Positions 1 through 11,936 of a DNA stretch of 64,000 nucleotides are shown piece after piece. The stretch spans positions 8,492,281 through 8,556,280 of the forward strand of contig NC_088301.1 of the NCBI RefSeq assembly GCF_032854445.1. The letters are read 5' to 3'. The translations under genes were made by a program, and so were the position numbers. The stretch comes from Liolophura sinensis. Lineage: Eukaryota; Mollusca; Polyplacophora; Chitonida; Chitonidae. The notes below the pieces were generated by a model. The model was not told the origin of the DNA, did not search any database, and worked only from the letters and a program-made list of their open reading frames with translations. Within the stretch, counting starts at the first letter, position 1; every line of letters begins with the position of its first letter.

Positions 1-953
1 TGGCCACTAAACAAGCACAAATTTTATAACACATACATATACAGGTAGAAAGTTATTTCTGGGCTCTACTGTACATGTACAGTGTATTTGGTGATTTGTT
101 TGTTTATAATGGCTAGTATTGATAGTGCTTTGAACACAGGTGACACCAACTTTGCCTGATTTTATTTCACGGTAAGGTGTCTGTTTCTGACCAAAGGTGA
201 ACTTTCGAGGGTTGCCTCCAAGCTCTCCCACACCAACATCTGAAGTTGGCTTAACCTCACTAGTTTATGACTATTTAGCGAGTGTTTAATAGTGTGTAGT
301 GCATACTGTGTATTCTAATGGTACAAAGACATGTATATCAGCCATGATAGTAAATATAGAAACACATTCCAACTTCATAATACTCAGAGATGCTATTACA
401 GTCATTAAATAAGACCATTGCTGTTGAATCATGAGTTATTATTAGTAATCTCTGTTACTAAAAAAAAACAATGTAATCAATACATTGCAATTTATAGTTG
501 CATGGTGATGACAAAATAAACTATTACGATTTGCTCTTCTATTCATTCTCATGTATAAATTCAAACTGTACGCCAGTGCATGGTTTCATTGGCTCATATT
601 AAATTTCGATACTTCTGGCATGCCTGTAGTATTGTGATCAGCAGATACATAGATCTACATCTGCTCATCACATGCCACACATTTTTTCTAGGTTAATCAG
701 CTTGTTTGACAGGCACATGGAAATCAACATGGATAATCAAAACATGTATGTATAGGGAAACAACACTGAGATATGGCCAGTGACCAAGATAAATGCATGT
801 ATAGCGCCAACTAGGTGTTGTCTAATGGAGCATAACTCTAGAAATTTAATTGTGTTCCACGAAAAACGAAAGGCTCTTATTAACTTAACATTTTGGCACT
901 TTGTTTTGCCGTAATGAGAACTAAAAATCATGACAAACATTACTGTATATACT

Positions 954-954
954 C

Positions 955-987
<33 letters not shown>

Positions 988-1003
988 GTATATATACACA
1001 CAG
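954..1003. repeat. (TA)n(CA)n microsatellite
   Basis: Alternating TA, then CA, then TA/CA dinucleotides on the + strand. Short ORFs reading through it are low-complexity artefacts. Confidence 0.9.
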
Positions 1004-1239
1004 ATATGTAACATACAGACTAAGTGTTAAATCAACATAAGATATAGATATGTACAGGAGAATAAAACGGCTAGATATCATAGAGGGCAGACATTGTCTA
1101 ATCAGTATTCTGTAATGGCTTTGAAGTCATGGGTAAGAGGTGAATATAACAGAGACATGTATGTATACTAGTGATAGTGACAAAATATGGACTAGACTAC
1201 TGGAGTAGGAGTACTCAGTCGTATAATATAGAGGGCTAT

Positions 1240-1299
1240 ATCACTTAGTAATGGACTTCATGACTTATTAATGGACTTCATCACTTAGTAATGGACTAC
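1240..1299. repeat. 20-bp tandem repeat, 3 copies
   Basis: The unit atcacttagtaatggacttc occurs at 1240, 1260 and 1280 with one or two substitutions per copy. Confidence 0.85.
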
Positions 1300-2550
1300 A
1301 TCACCGTGATTGCCCCTTAGACAACATCAAGATAGCACTATGCCTGTCTTGATCAGGGGCCATTACTGGGTATTGTCTCCCATTGTACATGCCTTGAGTA
1401 TGAGATACCATGTACATTGATGGTCATGGTCAGTGTAAATAGTTAAATCAAATTCTACCTGTCCGGATAAAAATCAAGAGAAAAATCAAGTCCAAATGTA
1501 CTGCATGTAGTTTACATTTATGAGAGATGCCTGAATGTTCAAGCGACCTAAATCAATGCAGTATATATAACTACACAAAGTTACAACTGGTTATTCAGGT
1601 ATAAATTGATAGGTTGTTTTTGCAAGTGTATGAATACAAGCAAAGTGTATAAATACAAGTATAAGTACATACTGTGGGAGGTATACAGTATATTAAAAAA
1701 TAGAGAATATGCATTATATAGGGTTCTGTATTTATCCTGTTCTGTATTGGAAATTTGTAGAATCCCTTGATGTGTTGTAGATTATGTGGCCTGTGTCATG
1801 TTGGTGACAGTAAGGGATCGACAAGGTTCACAGGGTTATTTGTGCAGTCTGCATTCATTGAAGACCACTTGTCCTCCAGCAGTATGGCTAAACACCATGT
1901 ATGGGAAAGTTTGTCACGGACGTCCAGTGGTTGACAGTGTAATAGTTAACAACAATCATCAGGCACTTACTTAACCAACAAAGTTGTCTGTGAATCAAGC
2001 TGTTTTAGCTACAGTTTCCCGTCAAAATTTTGTTAACTACCTTGCGAACACCGAGCACTCTGGCATTCTCGGAACATAAACCTGATAAAAAAATTTGAGC
2101 ACAGCATTAAAAAAAACATGGGAGTTGCGTAAGTAAATAAATATGATGTCAATAGATAAATAAATAAATCCAGTATAATTCTTGTGTGGATATATCATGT
2201 ACTGATATGATGTGTAATCCATCATCAGTAATTGTTTTCATCAATGTTCAATTTCAGGTTCTTCGGAAAACAGTAACACATGTTCTTGCATTTCACTGAA
2301 TAAATTAATTTTACGAAATTACATGTACAAAAAAATGAATTCAGTTTAATCAGTTTCAAAGATGGTTTTGTATAATGTGTAGATGGACTTACACATTGTA
2401 ATACTTCCCCTGTGTCCCATTCAGTCTGACATGTACATGCACCACTTACATGTCAATCACAGTACAAGTACAAACCATATTGTGTGCTGTCTTTTGCATG
2501 GGTATTCACATTCATTTTGATGTCATGCTATATTGCTGCTGGCTGTATCA

Positions 2551-2631
2551 CTGTTTTGCTTTTGTTCTTTTCACTCACTGTTTTGCTTTTGTTCTTTTCA
2601 CTCACTGTGTTGCTTTTGTTCGTTTCACCTT
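2551..2631. repeat. 27-bp tandem repeat, 3 copies
   Basis: Pyrimidine-rich units begin at 2551, 2578 and 2605 (ctgttttgcttttgttcttt then cactca). Because 27 is divisible by three, a chance + strand ORF here shows a repeated 9-residue peptide. Confidence 0.85.
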
Positions 2632-2799
2632 TCAATATGGAATATCACTGCTCTTGATATACGTATGTAGCTTTTTTTATTAATATAATATTGTCTATAT
2701 TTTAGTTTGTAAGATAACTAGTAAATGTTGTTCATTGTTGTATTGCTGGTTTCTCCTTTGTTCAAAAGAAAAAAAAAATTTAAATTTACAGAGCAGAAA

Positions 2800-2847
2800 T
2801 TGATGGTCATTAACCTAATTTTTACATTCAGAGGTGATTTTTTGTAG
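2800..2847 (+). promoter_or_regulatory. Putative 3' splice site before the G-gamma coding exon
   Basis: A branch-point-like cctaat near 2814-2819 is followed by a T-rich stretch and gattttttgtag, ending in AG at 2846-2847. This would make the G-gamma exon begin at 2848, with about 48 nt of 5' UTR before the ATG. An alternative AG lies at about 2830-2831. The match is to the general metazoan acceptor consensus only. If it is not used, the gene could be intronless (a retrocopy). Confidence 0.45.
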
Positions 2848-2895
2848 GTACTTTACCCAAGTGAACAATTTACCTCTGACCTTTCACCTCTAATC

Positions 2896-3108
2896 ATGCC
2901 TGGTTTCAAGTCCCAAGAAGACAGCCAGCGCAAGCTGCAGGAACAAATCAGTGGTCTGAGACAGCATTGTAAAATGGAGCGAATGCGCATGTCCAAAACG
3001 ATAGCTGAAATGGTGGACTACTGTACATCATCCGAGCATGATGACCCACTCATACATCCAGTAAAGGAAAATCCGTTTAAAGAGAAGAAAACTTGCAATA
3101 TTTTGTAG
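2896..3108 (+). CDS. Heterotrimeric G-protein gamma subunit (complete, 70 aa)
   Basis: This encodes a G-gamma protein, the small prenylated partner of G-beta that holds the beta-gamma dimer on the inner plasma membrane and works in GPCR signalling. Seen: an ATG-to-stop frame of 70 codons, the usual family length (about 65-75). A helical N-terminal half (about residues 8-42, including LRQHCKMERMRMSKTIAEM) is the segment that forms the coiled coil with G-beta. The family motif DPL is at residues 50-52, NPF at 59-61 followed by KEKK, and the C-terminal CAAX box CNIL at 67-70. Leu at the last position predicts geranylgeranylation by GGTase-I. The start ATG is the first in frame after a plausible splice acceptor (AG at 2846-2847). 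The coding region has no intron, whereas vertebrate GNG genes usually have one. The SKTI segment recalls GNG13, but the paralogue cannot be fixed from this window. Confidence 0.93.
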   Translation: MPGFKSQEDSQRKLQEQISGLRQHCKMERMRMSKTIAEMVDYCTSSEHDDPLIHPVKENPFKEKKTCNIL

Positions 3109-5125
3109 ACAAGACTGTGTGGCTGAAAACTGAAATCTATGCAAGAAACGCAAGTGTATTTATAAAACAGTGCAAGTGTTTTTAGAAAGCAGAAGTACAT
3201 AGAATTGAAATGAAAGAATTTTTCTGGAATTTGACTATTGAAATATTAAAACAAAAATCAGACAAAAGAAACAAACCAAACATTACGTATTATAAAACAA
3301 TAGACATGTGAGAATGGAAGAGAGAAGGGTGGGTCTTTTATATCTAATGCTATTTCAGGTACCTTAATTTGTTATGGTAGACTTTTGACATCGTCATGCA
3401 TCACATTAAACAGTGCTGTTTTTATCTGAGACACTTATATAGGTATATTGGCATGTCACTTTCAGTTATTTTTGTCAAAATTTCTCTTGAGTGTTTAGCA
3501 TTCCAAACTGGGAGGGGAACATGTGTGGATACAAGACCGTACTGTACAACAGCCTGACACAACTGGACTCTATCTTTATAGCTATTGGAGAATCGATCAG
3601 CTGACAAGGATTGTCCCAACTAGTGTGTATGTACTTTTATTTGGGGTATATATGGAATATAGCATAATTTTATTAAACATGTTGAAACTATTGAATATAT
3701 ATATAGTGTCAAAAACAATGGCATCTTAACGTTTGTGGACAGGTGTAAAAGGTGTCATGGTATAGAGTGTTCTATATTTTACTCTTTTTTCTTTTGTCTT
3801 TTTTTGTGTTGTACATGTAAATGGATTTCTAGTTGTCTGAGGTACCCGTGTACATGTATGCTTATACACTTCTTGTGCAAAATGTATACAACTAGCCACA
3901 AATGTATTTTTGTCTTTTTGTGTTGTACTCTAGTAAATATTGTCATTATTAGCAATTTGTTTGTGAAATAGCACTTGTATTCTATATAATCTACAAAATG
4001 CATGGCTGTGCGGGAGTAATTCATGGCCAGTTTCATAAAACTGACATTCAAACCCAAATCAAAAGGTTTCAGAAAATGAATATCTTAAATTCTGTGGATG
4101 TGGATAATAAGATTTGCTTTTCTTTGCAGTGTGCTACACAGTCTTCTTTTTCTATACAAGTCAAGATTTCTGTGAAATGTTAACATGTTAATATGGTGGA
4201 AATAATCTCTTACCAATAAATATATGTAACTGAAGTGCTTTCTTTAACATTTAAAATGAAGTTCTTGGGTACATGACGGTTGTTGAAGACATGTCAATGT
4301 TATTCTATTTTTGAGCCCTACGATGTAGGTAGACTCAATAATAAATGTAAAGAAGTAGGGCATCACTACAAGCATATGTGGTTCCAGCTTCAACAACTTT
4401 AAGCAAGTGCATCTTCATTGGAAATTTGTAAATCATTCATTTTCAATTTATTTACTAAAATGAAAATGGTTTTAATGAGGTACAGATATTATTCCGAGTT
4501 CATCACTTATTTTGTGAAGGGCATTCTCAAAGAAGAAATCTGTATATAATTTTAAGTCATCTTGCACGGATTTCACGTATATTTCTCACTTGTAAACCAG
4601 AATCGTTTTATACCTGGCACTAAATTATCTCTGTGTTTTGTGATCTAAAATTCTTCCTCTGCTGATTCAAAATTGCTGTATTCTTTTTAAAATCATTTAT
4701 AAAACATTTGTATGGTATCGTTCTGTGTGTGTGTAAAAGCATGAGGAAGATAATCAGGTTAACTGCTGAACATCATGATGTATTTACCACCATGGTCAAG
4801 CGTACTTTCTTGGTATTGTTCAGGTGCATGTACATGTATTTTGTCAAGTTTGGTGTTGCCTAGATGTTTGAATATTTACAAAGTATATGTGTATTACATG
4901 TATATATATATATGTATATATATATACATAATATAAAGTATATTTTCCCTAGATACCACTGTATTGACTATTTTCCTTACAAAATTATAATATCATATTA
5001 TTTGAATTCCTCTGCAAATGTGTTCACTTTTGTCAGGAAACATTTGCATCTGTTGCATATTAAAGTGGTCTTTATTTGATGTGGAATTCAATAAAACGTG
5101 GCTCCTCACTCTATGAATATGTGTT
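3109..5125 (+). other. Probable 3' UTR of the G-gamma gene with candidate poly(A) signals
   Basis: After the stop there is about 2 kb of AT-rich sequence without repeats other than a short (TA)n tract near 4903-4930. AATAAA hexamers occur at 4215-4220 and 5090-5095. The second is followed within about 25-30 nt by a GT/T-rich stretch (tgtgtttattttcattttgttttg), the usual arrangement around a cleavage site, so transcription may end near 5110-5125. The extent is inferred; the transcript could end earlier. Confidence 0.35.
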
Positions 5126-6714
5126 TATTTTCATTTTGTTTTGTTTACTGTTCTGTTTTGTTGCCTTCCTTTTGGCTTATTTATTATTGATAATTACTAT
5201 CAGAAGTACATAAATAAGAGACGCAAGCCACCACATATGAATCCTCACTTTACTCTACATGAACCTTCTCGTGTACAACATGTACGAAACATGGTAAAAA
5301 CGAAAGAAAACACTAATCTGACTCTTACATTTACAGATGATCACATGGCAATGCATATATATATGTGTGCATTTTGGTAGAAAATTTTACAGGGAACTGA
5401 CTGAATGCACAAAAGTGATGGTTTAGATCTCCATGTAATTGTACTTACAGAATAACCAGAATCTGCTGAACAAATCAGCCATTTAATGTTAAAGAGAGAG
5501 CCTAGCGAGTTAAGGTGCGATCGTTGTGTTTCAGTGTGCCTATAGCAACATGAAAAATTATTTCCTATTATTCCTGAATTATTTAACTGGCGTTAAACAT
5601 CACTCCAATGGCTAGAATGTACATGTTTATGTCAGGCGTGAGATTGGTCCGCTTTTGGGAGGAATTCCTCTTTATTTATACAAAAATACATCAAAAAATG
5701 TTCAGAATTTAATTCAGAAATGCTGAAAATGACAAAATTATGAGTGTGTTGGATATAAGTTTGCTCCTTTTCATCCCAGTGTCTCATCCCTGATATGTGG
5801 ACTAAGTGTGTCTACCTCATATCATGCAGTGGCTTACTATTGTTTTTTATATATGTACTTGTGAACCAATGAGTTGATATATCACTTCCCATACCTTACT
5901 GTTACATTCAACTTGTACCTGTTTGCATGAGTTGTTGCATGAGTTTTCACAAATAAGACAGATAGGCTAACCATCATCTGTTTAACACTTTAATAAATAG
6001 GGGTATATAGTATGTTTAAATAGGTTACATGCATTAGTGTTTTACAAATGCACATGTATTTGTTTACAGTGCAATTAAGCTTTCAGTTATAGTGGTTACC
6101 AATATGCTTCACATCTTGTATAAAGGGGAATAACTCTGCTCAAACAGTAAAATTTGCAAGTAGGGATTTGTCATATTAAAGTACAGGAACATACATTAAG
6201 TTATAGTTGTAATACTCAGATAACGTTTCAACAAGGTGTTGTTTGATTATTCATCATGGTGCTGTTAGGACAGAAAAAAGAATAGCATAAGGGATTTAAT
6301 GAAAACATAGATATGACCACATCACAATCAAATAAATACATGTACATGTAAATGCATTCTGTGTTGCACCAAATCACTCAGTAAAGATTGAGCCGATATA
6401 TACATGGATATCTCTGATTAGATAATCATTATAATTACATTCATATTGTATATAAACAGACAAAAGTAAATCTTCAGACTGACACTTCAATGTACGTTGT
6501 ACTTACATGTCTGATCACAGTATAGGTATTATAAAAGTGGTCAATTAAATACATTTGTCTTTCCGTTGCAAGGACATACATGGTACGCGAGTTCCATCCT
6601 ATGCATTAGGCATGGAATTAATGTACATTTCCCCACTCCCGCTGTCCGTGGGACCTTCGTGATAATCAAAGTAGTCGCAGATGCACATCTGGCTGTTTGC
6701 ACAGATGTGGCTAA
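5126..6714. other. Non-coding interval, nothing recognised
   Basis: AT-rich sequence with no recognisable gene, RNA or clear repeat. It lies between the probable end of the G-gamma transcript and the first SINE-like copy. Confidence 0.5.
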
Positions 6715-6885
6715 CTTGACTTCCACGGCCAGTGTGGTGTGCATATCTGTGCGCCACACGTGAGAAAGTTCATCAGTTTAACTTGCCAAATGTTGGTGGT
6801 TTATGTTGTCCATGAAATTGACCGCCACCATGTATGTAGAAATTCTTGTGCAGCATTAAACAACAGCAAAATAAATGAGTAAATA
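6715..6885 (+). mobile_element. Degenerate SINE-like repeat (family C)
   Basis: The core reads ggtgtgcatatctgtgcgcc, then gagaaagttcatcag, then ttgccaaatgttggtggttta. It is followed by accgccaccatgtatgtag, attcttgtgcagcattaaac and an AAATAAAT tail. Related copies occur near 25.1 kb and 59.55 kb. The 3' third resembles the tail of the common tRNA-derived SINE in this window, so the families probably share a LINE partner. Overlapping ORFs on both strands are judged non-coding. Confidence 0.6.
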
Positions 6886-7035
6886 TGTAAATAGTTTATA
6901 ATATTGGACATTCAGCTCAACTGGCCAACACCAAATTAGCAGTAAACAAAATTGAAACAATGACCATATCTGCACTTAACATTTGCCAGGTAGCTTTCAG
7001 CGGCAAATGAAAAAAGGTCTGCGTGTTACTCTTGG

Positions 7036-7180
7036 GGTTGTCAGCAGCCTGCGGATGGTCGTGGATTTCCCCCGGGCTTTGCTTGATTTCCACCCACCAT
7101 AATGCTGGCCGCCATCGTATACTGTAAGTGGAATATTCTCGATTATGGTGTGAAACACCAATCAAATAAATAGATAAATA
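7036..7180 (+). mobile_element. 5'-truncated tRNA-derived SINE (family A) with 10-bp target duplication
   Basis: Begins at gtcagcagcctgcggatggt and runs through ccaccataatgctggccgcc to the AATCAAATAAAT tail. The direct repeat ttactcttgg flanks it at 7026-7035 and 7181-7190, as expected for LINE-mediated insertion of a 5'-truncated copy. Confidence 0.88.
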
Positions 7181-7407
7181 TTACTCTTGGTGCTGATAGA
7201 AAAATAGGCTACACTTTCCCAAAATGATATTATCTTAATAACTTTCAGACAAACCTCAAAAATCATTTCTTAACATCGATTAGCCAAAAAGAGTAACTTG
7301 CATGTAGTCACAGACAAAATGTGGGACTAGTACAGTATTTCCCAATGCAGTATTAGTTGACTATTAAGTACTATTTTAGCTGAATGTGTATACTTACAAT
7401 AGGTGAC

Positions 7408-7557
7408 TTCCTCTCTGGCCAGCAACCTGTGCATGTTAGTGTGTTTTCCCTGGGGACTTTGCCCAGTGTCCTCCCACTGCTGGCCGCCGTCGTATAAGTG
7501 AAATATTCTTGACAGTGAGTATGGCGTAAACCAGTCCGATCAAATAAATAAATAAAT
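7408..7557 (+). mobile_element. 5'-truncated family A SINE
   Basis: Starts in the cttcctctctggcc segment and lacks the part carrying ctgcggatggtcgtggg in intact form. It retains ctggccgccgtcgtataagt, then gaaatattcttga and an AAATAAATAAAT tail. Several substitutions and a small insertion mark it as old. Confidence 0.85.
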
Positions 7558-7649
7558 TTTAGGGTTTATAGAATATAGGTATCTTATAGTCATGAATAAC
7601 AACTGAATAGTTGGAAAAGGCAGTGATATCTCTTGTACTGAAGTCAACG

Positions 7650-10600
7650 GTAAATTGAACTGCCAGAGCTTTATTTAAGACACCATCCTGAGTAGTGAAA
7701 ACAGCTGGACAGTGATCTGTTACCCTTGATAGCTTTAGTAGAAGTACTGTCTTTAACCATGTCTGGCTGGGATGACACCACTCCTGACTGGGGCAAAAAG
7801 GCAGTGATCTGTTACCCCTGATAGGTTTAGTAGAAGTACTGTCTGTAACCATGTCTGGCTGCATGCATTAACACCACCCCTGAATTGTGGAAATGGACAG
7901 TGATCTGTTACACCTGATAGCTTTATTAGAAGTATTGTGTCTAACCATGTCTGGCTGCATGTAATGACACCACTCCTGAATTGTGGAAACGGACAGTGAT
8001 CTGTTAGATGTAATAGCTTTATTAGAAGTACTGTGTCTTATCTATCTCTGGCTTCGTGTAATGACACCATTCCTGAATTGTGGAAATGGACAGTGATCTG
8101 TTATACCTGATAGCTTTATTATAAGTTACTGTCTGTAAACCATGCCTGGCTTCATGTAATGACACCATTCCTGAATTGTGGAAACAGGCAGCTGTTACAC
8201 CTGATAGCTTTAGTAGAAGTCCTGTCTGTAACCATGTCTGGCTGCATGTAATGACACCACTCCTGACTGGTGGAAACGGACAGTGATCTGTTACACCTGA
8301 TAGTTTTATTATAAGTTACTGTCTGTAAGCCATGCCTGGCTGCATGTCCTGACACCACTCCTGACTGGTGGAAATAGGCAGCTGTTACACCTGATAGCTT
8401 TATTATAAGTTACTATCTGTAAACCATGCCTGGCTGCATGTACTGACATCACTCCTGACTGGTGGAAATGGACAGTGATCTGTTACACCTGATAGCTTTA
8501 TTATAAGTTACTGTCTGTAAGCCATGCCTGGCTGCATGTACTGACACCACTCCTGACTGGTGGAAATAGGCAGCTGTTACACCTGATAGCTTTATTATAA
8601 GTTACTGTCTGTAAGCCATGTCTGACTGCATGTAATGACACCACTCCTGACTGGTGGAATTGGACAGTGATCTGTTACACCTGATAGCTTTATTATAAGT
8701 TACTGTCTGTAAGCCATGCCTGGCTGCATGTACTGACACCACTCCTGAATTGTGGAAACGGACAGCGATCTGTTACACCTGATAGCTTTATTATAAGTTA
8801 CTGTCTGTAAACCATGCCTGGCTTCATGTACTGACACCACTCCTGAATTGTGGAAATGGGCAGTGATCTGTTATACCTGATAGCTTTATTATAAGTTACT
8901 GTCTGTAAACCATGCCTGGCTGCATGTACTGACACCACTCCTGAATTGTGGAAATGGGCAGTGATCTGTTATACCTGATAGCTTTATTATAAGTTACTGT
9001 CTGTAAACCATGCCTGGCTGCATGTAATGACACCACTCCTGAATTGTGGAAATGGGCAGTGATCTGTTATACCTGATAGCTTTATTATAAGTTACTGTCT
9101 GTAAGCCATGCCTGGCTGCATGTAATGACACCACTCCTGAATTGTGGAAATGGACAGTGATCTGTTATACCTGATAGCTTTATTATAAGTTACTGTCTGT
9201 AAACCATGCCTGGCTGCATGTAATGACACCACTCCTGAATTGTGGAAATGGGCAGTGATCTGTTATACCTGATAGCTTTATTATAAGTTACTGTCTGTAA
9301 GCCATGCCTGGCTGCATGTAATGACACCACTCCTGAATTGTGGAAATGGACAGTGATCTGTTATACCTGATAGCTTTATTATAAGTTACTGTCTGTAAAC
9401 CATGCCTGGCTTCATGTACTGACACCACTCCTGAATTGTGGAAATGGGCAGTGATCTGTTATACCTGATAGCTTTATTATAAGTTACTGTCTGTAAACCA
9501 TGCCTGGCTGCATGTAATGACACCACTCCTGAATTGTGGAAATGGACAGTGATCTGTTATACCTGATAGCTTTATTATAAGTTACTGTCTGTAAACCATG
9601 CCTGGCTGCATGTAATGACACCACTCCTGAATTGTGGAAATGGGCAGTGATCTGTTATACCTGATAGCTTTATTATAAGTTACTGTCTGTAAACCATGCC
9701 TGGCTTCATGTACTGACACCACTCCTGAATTGTGGAAATGGGCAGTGATCTGTTATACCTGATAGCTTTATTATAAGTTACTGTCTGTAAGCCATGCCTG
9801 GCTGCATGTACTGACACCACTCCTGAATTGTGGAAACGGACAGCGATCTGTTACACCTGATAGCTTTATTATAAGTTACTGTCTGTAAACCATGCCTGGC
9901 TGCATGTAATGACACCACTCCTGAATTGTGGAAATGGGCAGTGATCTGTTATACCTGATAGCTTTATTATAAGTTACTGTCTGTAAACCATGCCTGGCTG
10001 CATGTAATGACACCACTCCTGAATTGTGGAAATGGACAGTGATCTGTTATACCTGATAGCTTTATTATAAGTTACTGTCTGTAAACCATGCCTGGCTGCA
10101 TGTAATGACACCACTCCTGAATTGTGGAAATGGGCAGTGATCTGTTATACCTGATAGCTTTATTATAAGTTACTGTCTGTAAGCCATGCCTGGCTGCATG
10201 TAATGACACCACTCCTGAATTGTGGAAATGGACAGTGATCTGTTATACCTGATAGCTTTATTATAAGTTACTGTCTGTAAACCATGCCTGGCTTCATGTA
10301 CTGACACCACTCCTGAATTGTGGAAATGGGCAGTGATCTGTTATACCTGATAGCTTTATTATAAGTTACTGTCTGTAAGCCATGCCTGGCTGCATGTACT
10401 GACACCACTCCTGAATTGTGGAAACGGACAGCGATCTGTTACACCTGATAGCTTTATTATAAGTTACTGTCTGTAAACCATGCCTGGCTGCATGTAATGA
10501 CACCACTCCTGAATTGTGGAAATGGGCAGTGATCTGTTATACCTGATAGCTTTATTATAAGTTACTGTCTGTAAGCCATGCCTGGCTGCATGTAATGACA

Positions 10601-10800
10601 CCACTCCTGAATTGTGGAAACGGACAGCGATCTGTTACACCTGATAGCTTTATTATAAGTTACTGTCTGTAAACCATGCCTGGCTGCATGTAATGACACC
10701 ACTCCTGACTGGTGGAAATAGGCAGTGATCTGCAACTTTACACTTTGTTTGATAGAGTTATTGGAAACATGTAAAGACACCACTCCTGATTGGAGATGTT
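7650..10800. repeat. 98-bp satellite array, about 31 units
   Basis: The unit begins cagtgatctgttatacctga, continues with tagctttattataagttact, gtctgtaaaccatgcctggc and tgcatgtaatgacaccactc, and ends ctgaattgtggaaatggg. Unit starts fall at 7710, 7802, 7898, 7994, 8091, 8189, 8281, 8379, 8473, 8571, 8665 and 8763. From there they recur at exactly 98-bp steps to 10723. The left 11 units vary in length (92-98 bp) and are more diverged; the right 20 are nearly uniform. A decayed partial unit follows to about 10795. Diagnostic sites (aacc/agcc, cttc/ctgc, tact/taat, atggg/atgga/acgga) define subtypes. No ORF persists because 98 is not a multiple of three. Confidence 0.97.
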
Positions 10801-11717
10801 TAATGCACATAGTACATGTAGCTGTATTGGAAGTGTTAATTTCTGTAAGCATGTCATCATGTCTTTGAGAAAACTTTGCAGTGTTGAGCATCTTAAGCAA
10901 TGTTTAGTTTTAGTTTAAGTTTCGACTGCGAGTGGCAGCGACGTACATGTAGCGGTGTGATTTACATGACAAGTTTTTATGTGATGCATCATATTAATCA
11001 ACTATGAGCAGTCTGCGTTCAACACTGCACAAGCACAACAGGATATTTGGGTCGATCGCATAAAAAGAGAATATTTTCAACTCCGAGTTACTGCTGAGTC
11101 AGCAGTTCTTAATTCAAAAGCACATGTAGATCAACTACAACCAATACCGGATCAAATGTTTCTAAAGTTCCTCCCAGTTGCAAGGTTGATCTAAGCCAGA
11201 CTTAATATAGCATTCATTCAAAAACCTTAAATTCTGCCTGACAGTGATGCATCTCTGCTTACTGTGGTGAGGGCATGCATACATGATGGAGCTACCATGT
11301 AATCTGAATTCCGCACTGGTTCACTAGTGAAGTGTCCTGTAACTCAAGGTGTACCTATCAACATGAATGACTGCTTCTGTATGGTGGTAAGTAAGTGGCT
11401 ACTATGGTAGCAGGTCTGAAACATTCATCAGAGACACAGTTTCTTGTGTGCTGGCATCATCTGCATATGCTATACATGTAGCTGACTCAGAGGGTATAAC
11501 CTTGAAGTACACCTTATTGGTGCTTCTTGTTGGCGGGTTCAGCAGAATGACTTGATCATGGCACACATGTATTCACTTCTGATCTTGAGAATTAAGCTTG
11601 GACACGATGTATACCTTTGGTATATTGGCCGGCACACATGATATCAACAATATATTTATGCTATATATTATTTACAGGTGTGTCGCATGAAGGCTCCCCT
11701 ATACCAGATTTGCAGTA
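10801..11717. other. Non-coding interval, nothing recognised
   Basis: Unique AT-rich sequence right of the satellite array. No coding exon, RNA or repeat family recognised. Confidence 0.5.
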
Positions 11718-11936
11718 TACACTTACTCCTCAACCTTTTCACATATGAAAGAGGAACTTTCAGTGCAGTATATGCACATTTTAATTCGATCATGGAGGTA
11801 AAACTACATCGGTTTTATTTGCCAATTTCAGGGGCTTCACAAAAAATATAATTTATTGGTCTCCACAGAATAATGTGTTCAGAATATAGTTGAATAAGTA
11901 CCTTGCAAACATGGGAAAAGGTTGAAGAATTACAGT
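11718..11936 (-). mobile_element. MITE-like element, family 1
   Basis: Left end cctcaaccttttcacatatg and right end catgggaaaaggttgaagaa form imperfect terminal inverted repeats about 220 bp apart. The interior (cttcacaaaaaatataattt, then acagaataatg, then ttcagaatatagttgaataa) matches the reverse complement of copies at 16.78, 46.33 and 58.27 kb. No transposase is encoded. Confidence 0.82.

Larger units (their letters stand above)
1..2799. other. Non-coding DNA upstream of the G-gamma exon
   Basis: AT-rich unique sequence without a recognisable coding exon. It contains a TA/CA microsatellite at about 954-1003, a 20-bp triple repeat at 1240-1299 and a 27-bp triple repeat at 2551-2631. The upstream exon and promoter expected for the G-gamma gene were not identified and may lie outside the window. 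Confidence 0.6.

Noticed and set aside
6541-6763. Overlapping ORFs on both strands
   Set aside because: They overlap the beginning of a dispersed repeat and have no recognised similarity; simultaneous opposite-strand openness here is probably chance.
7710-10723. Regular repeats resembling a CRISPR array
   Set aside because: The 98-bp units are contiguous with no unique spacers, and the host is an animal genome; this is a satellite.
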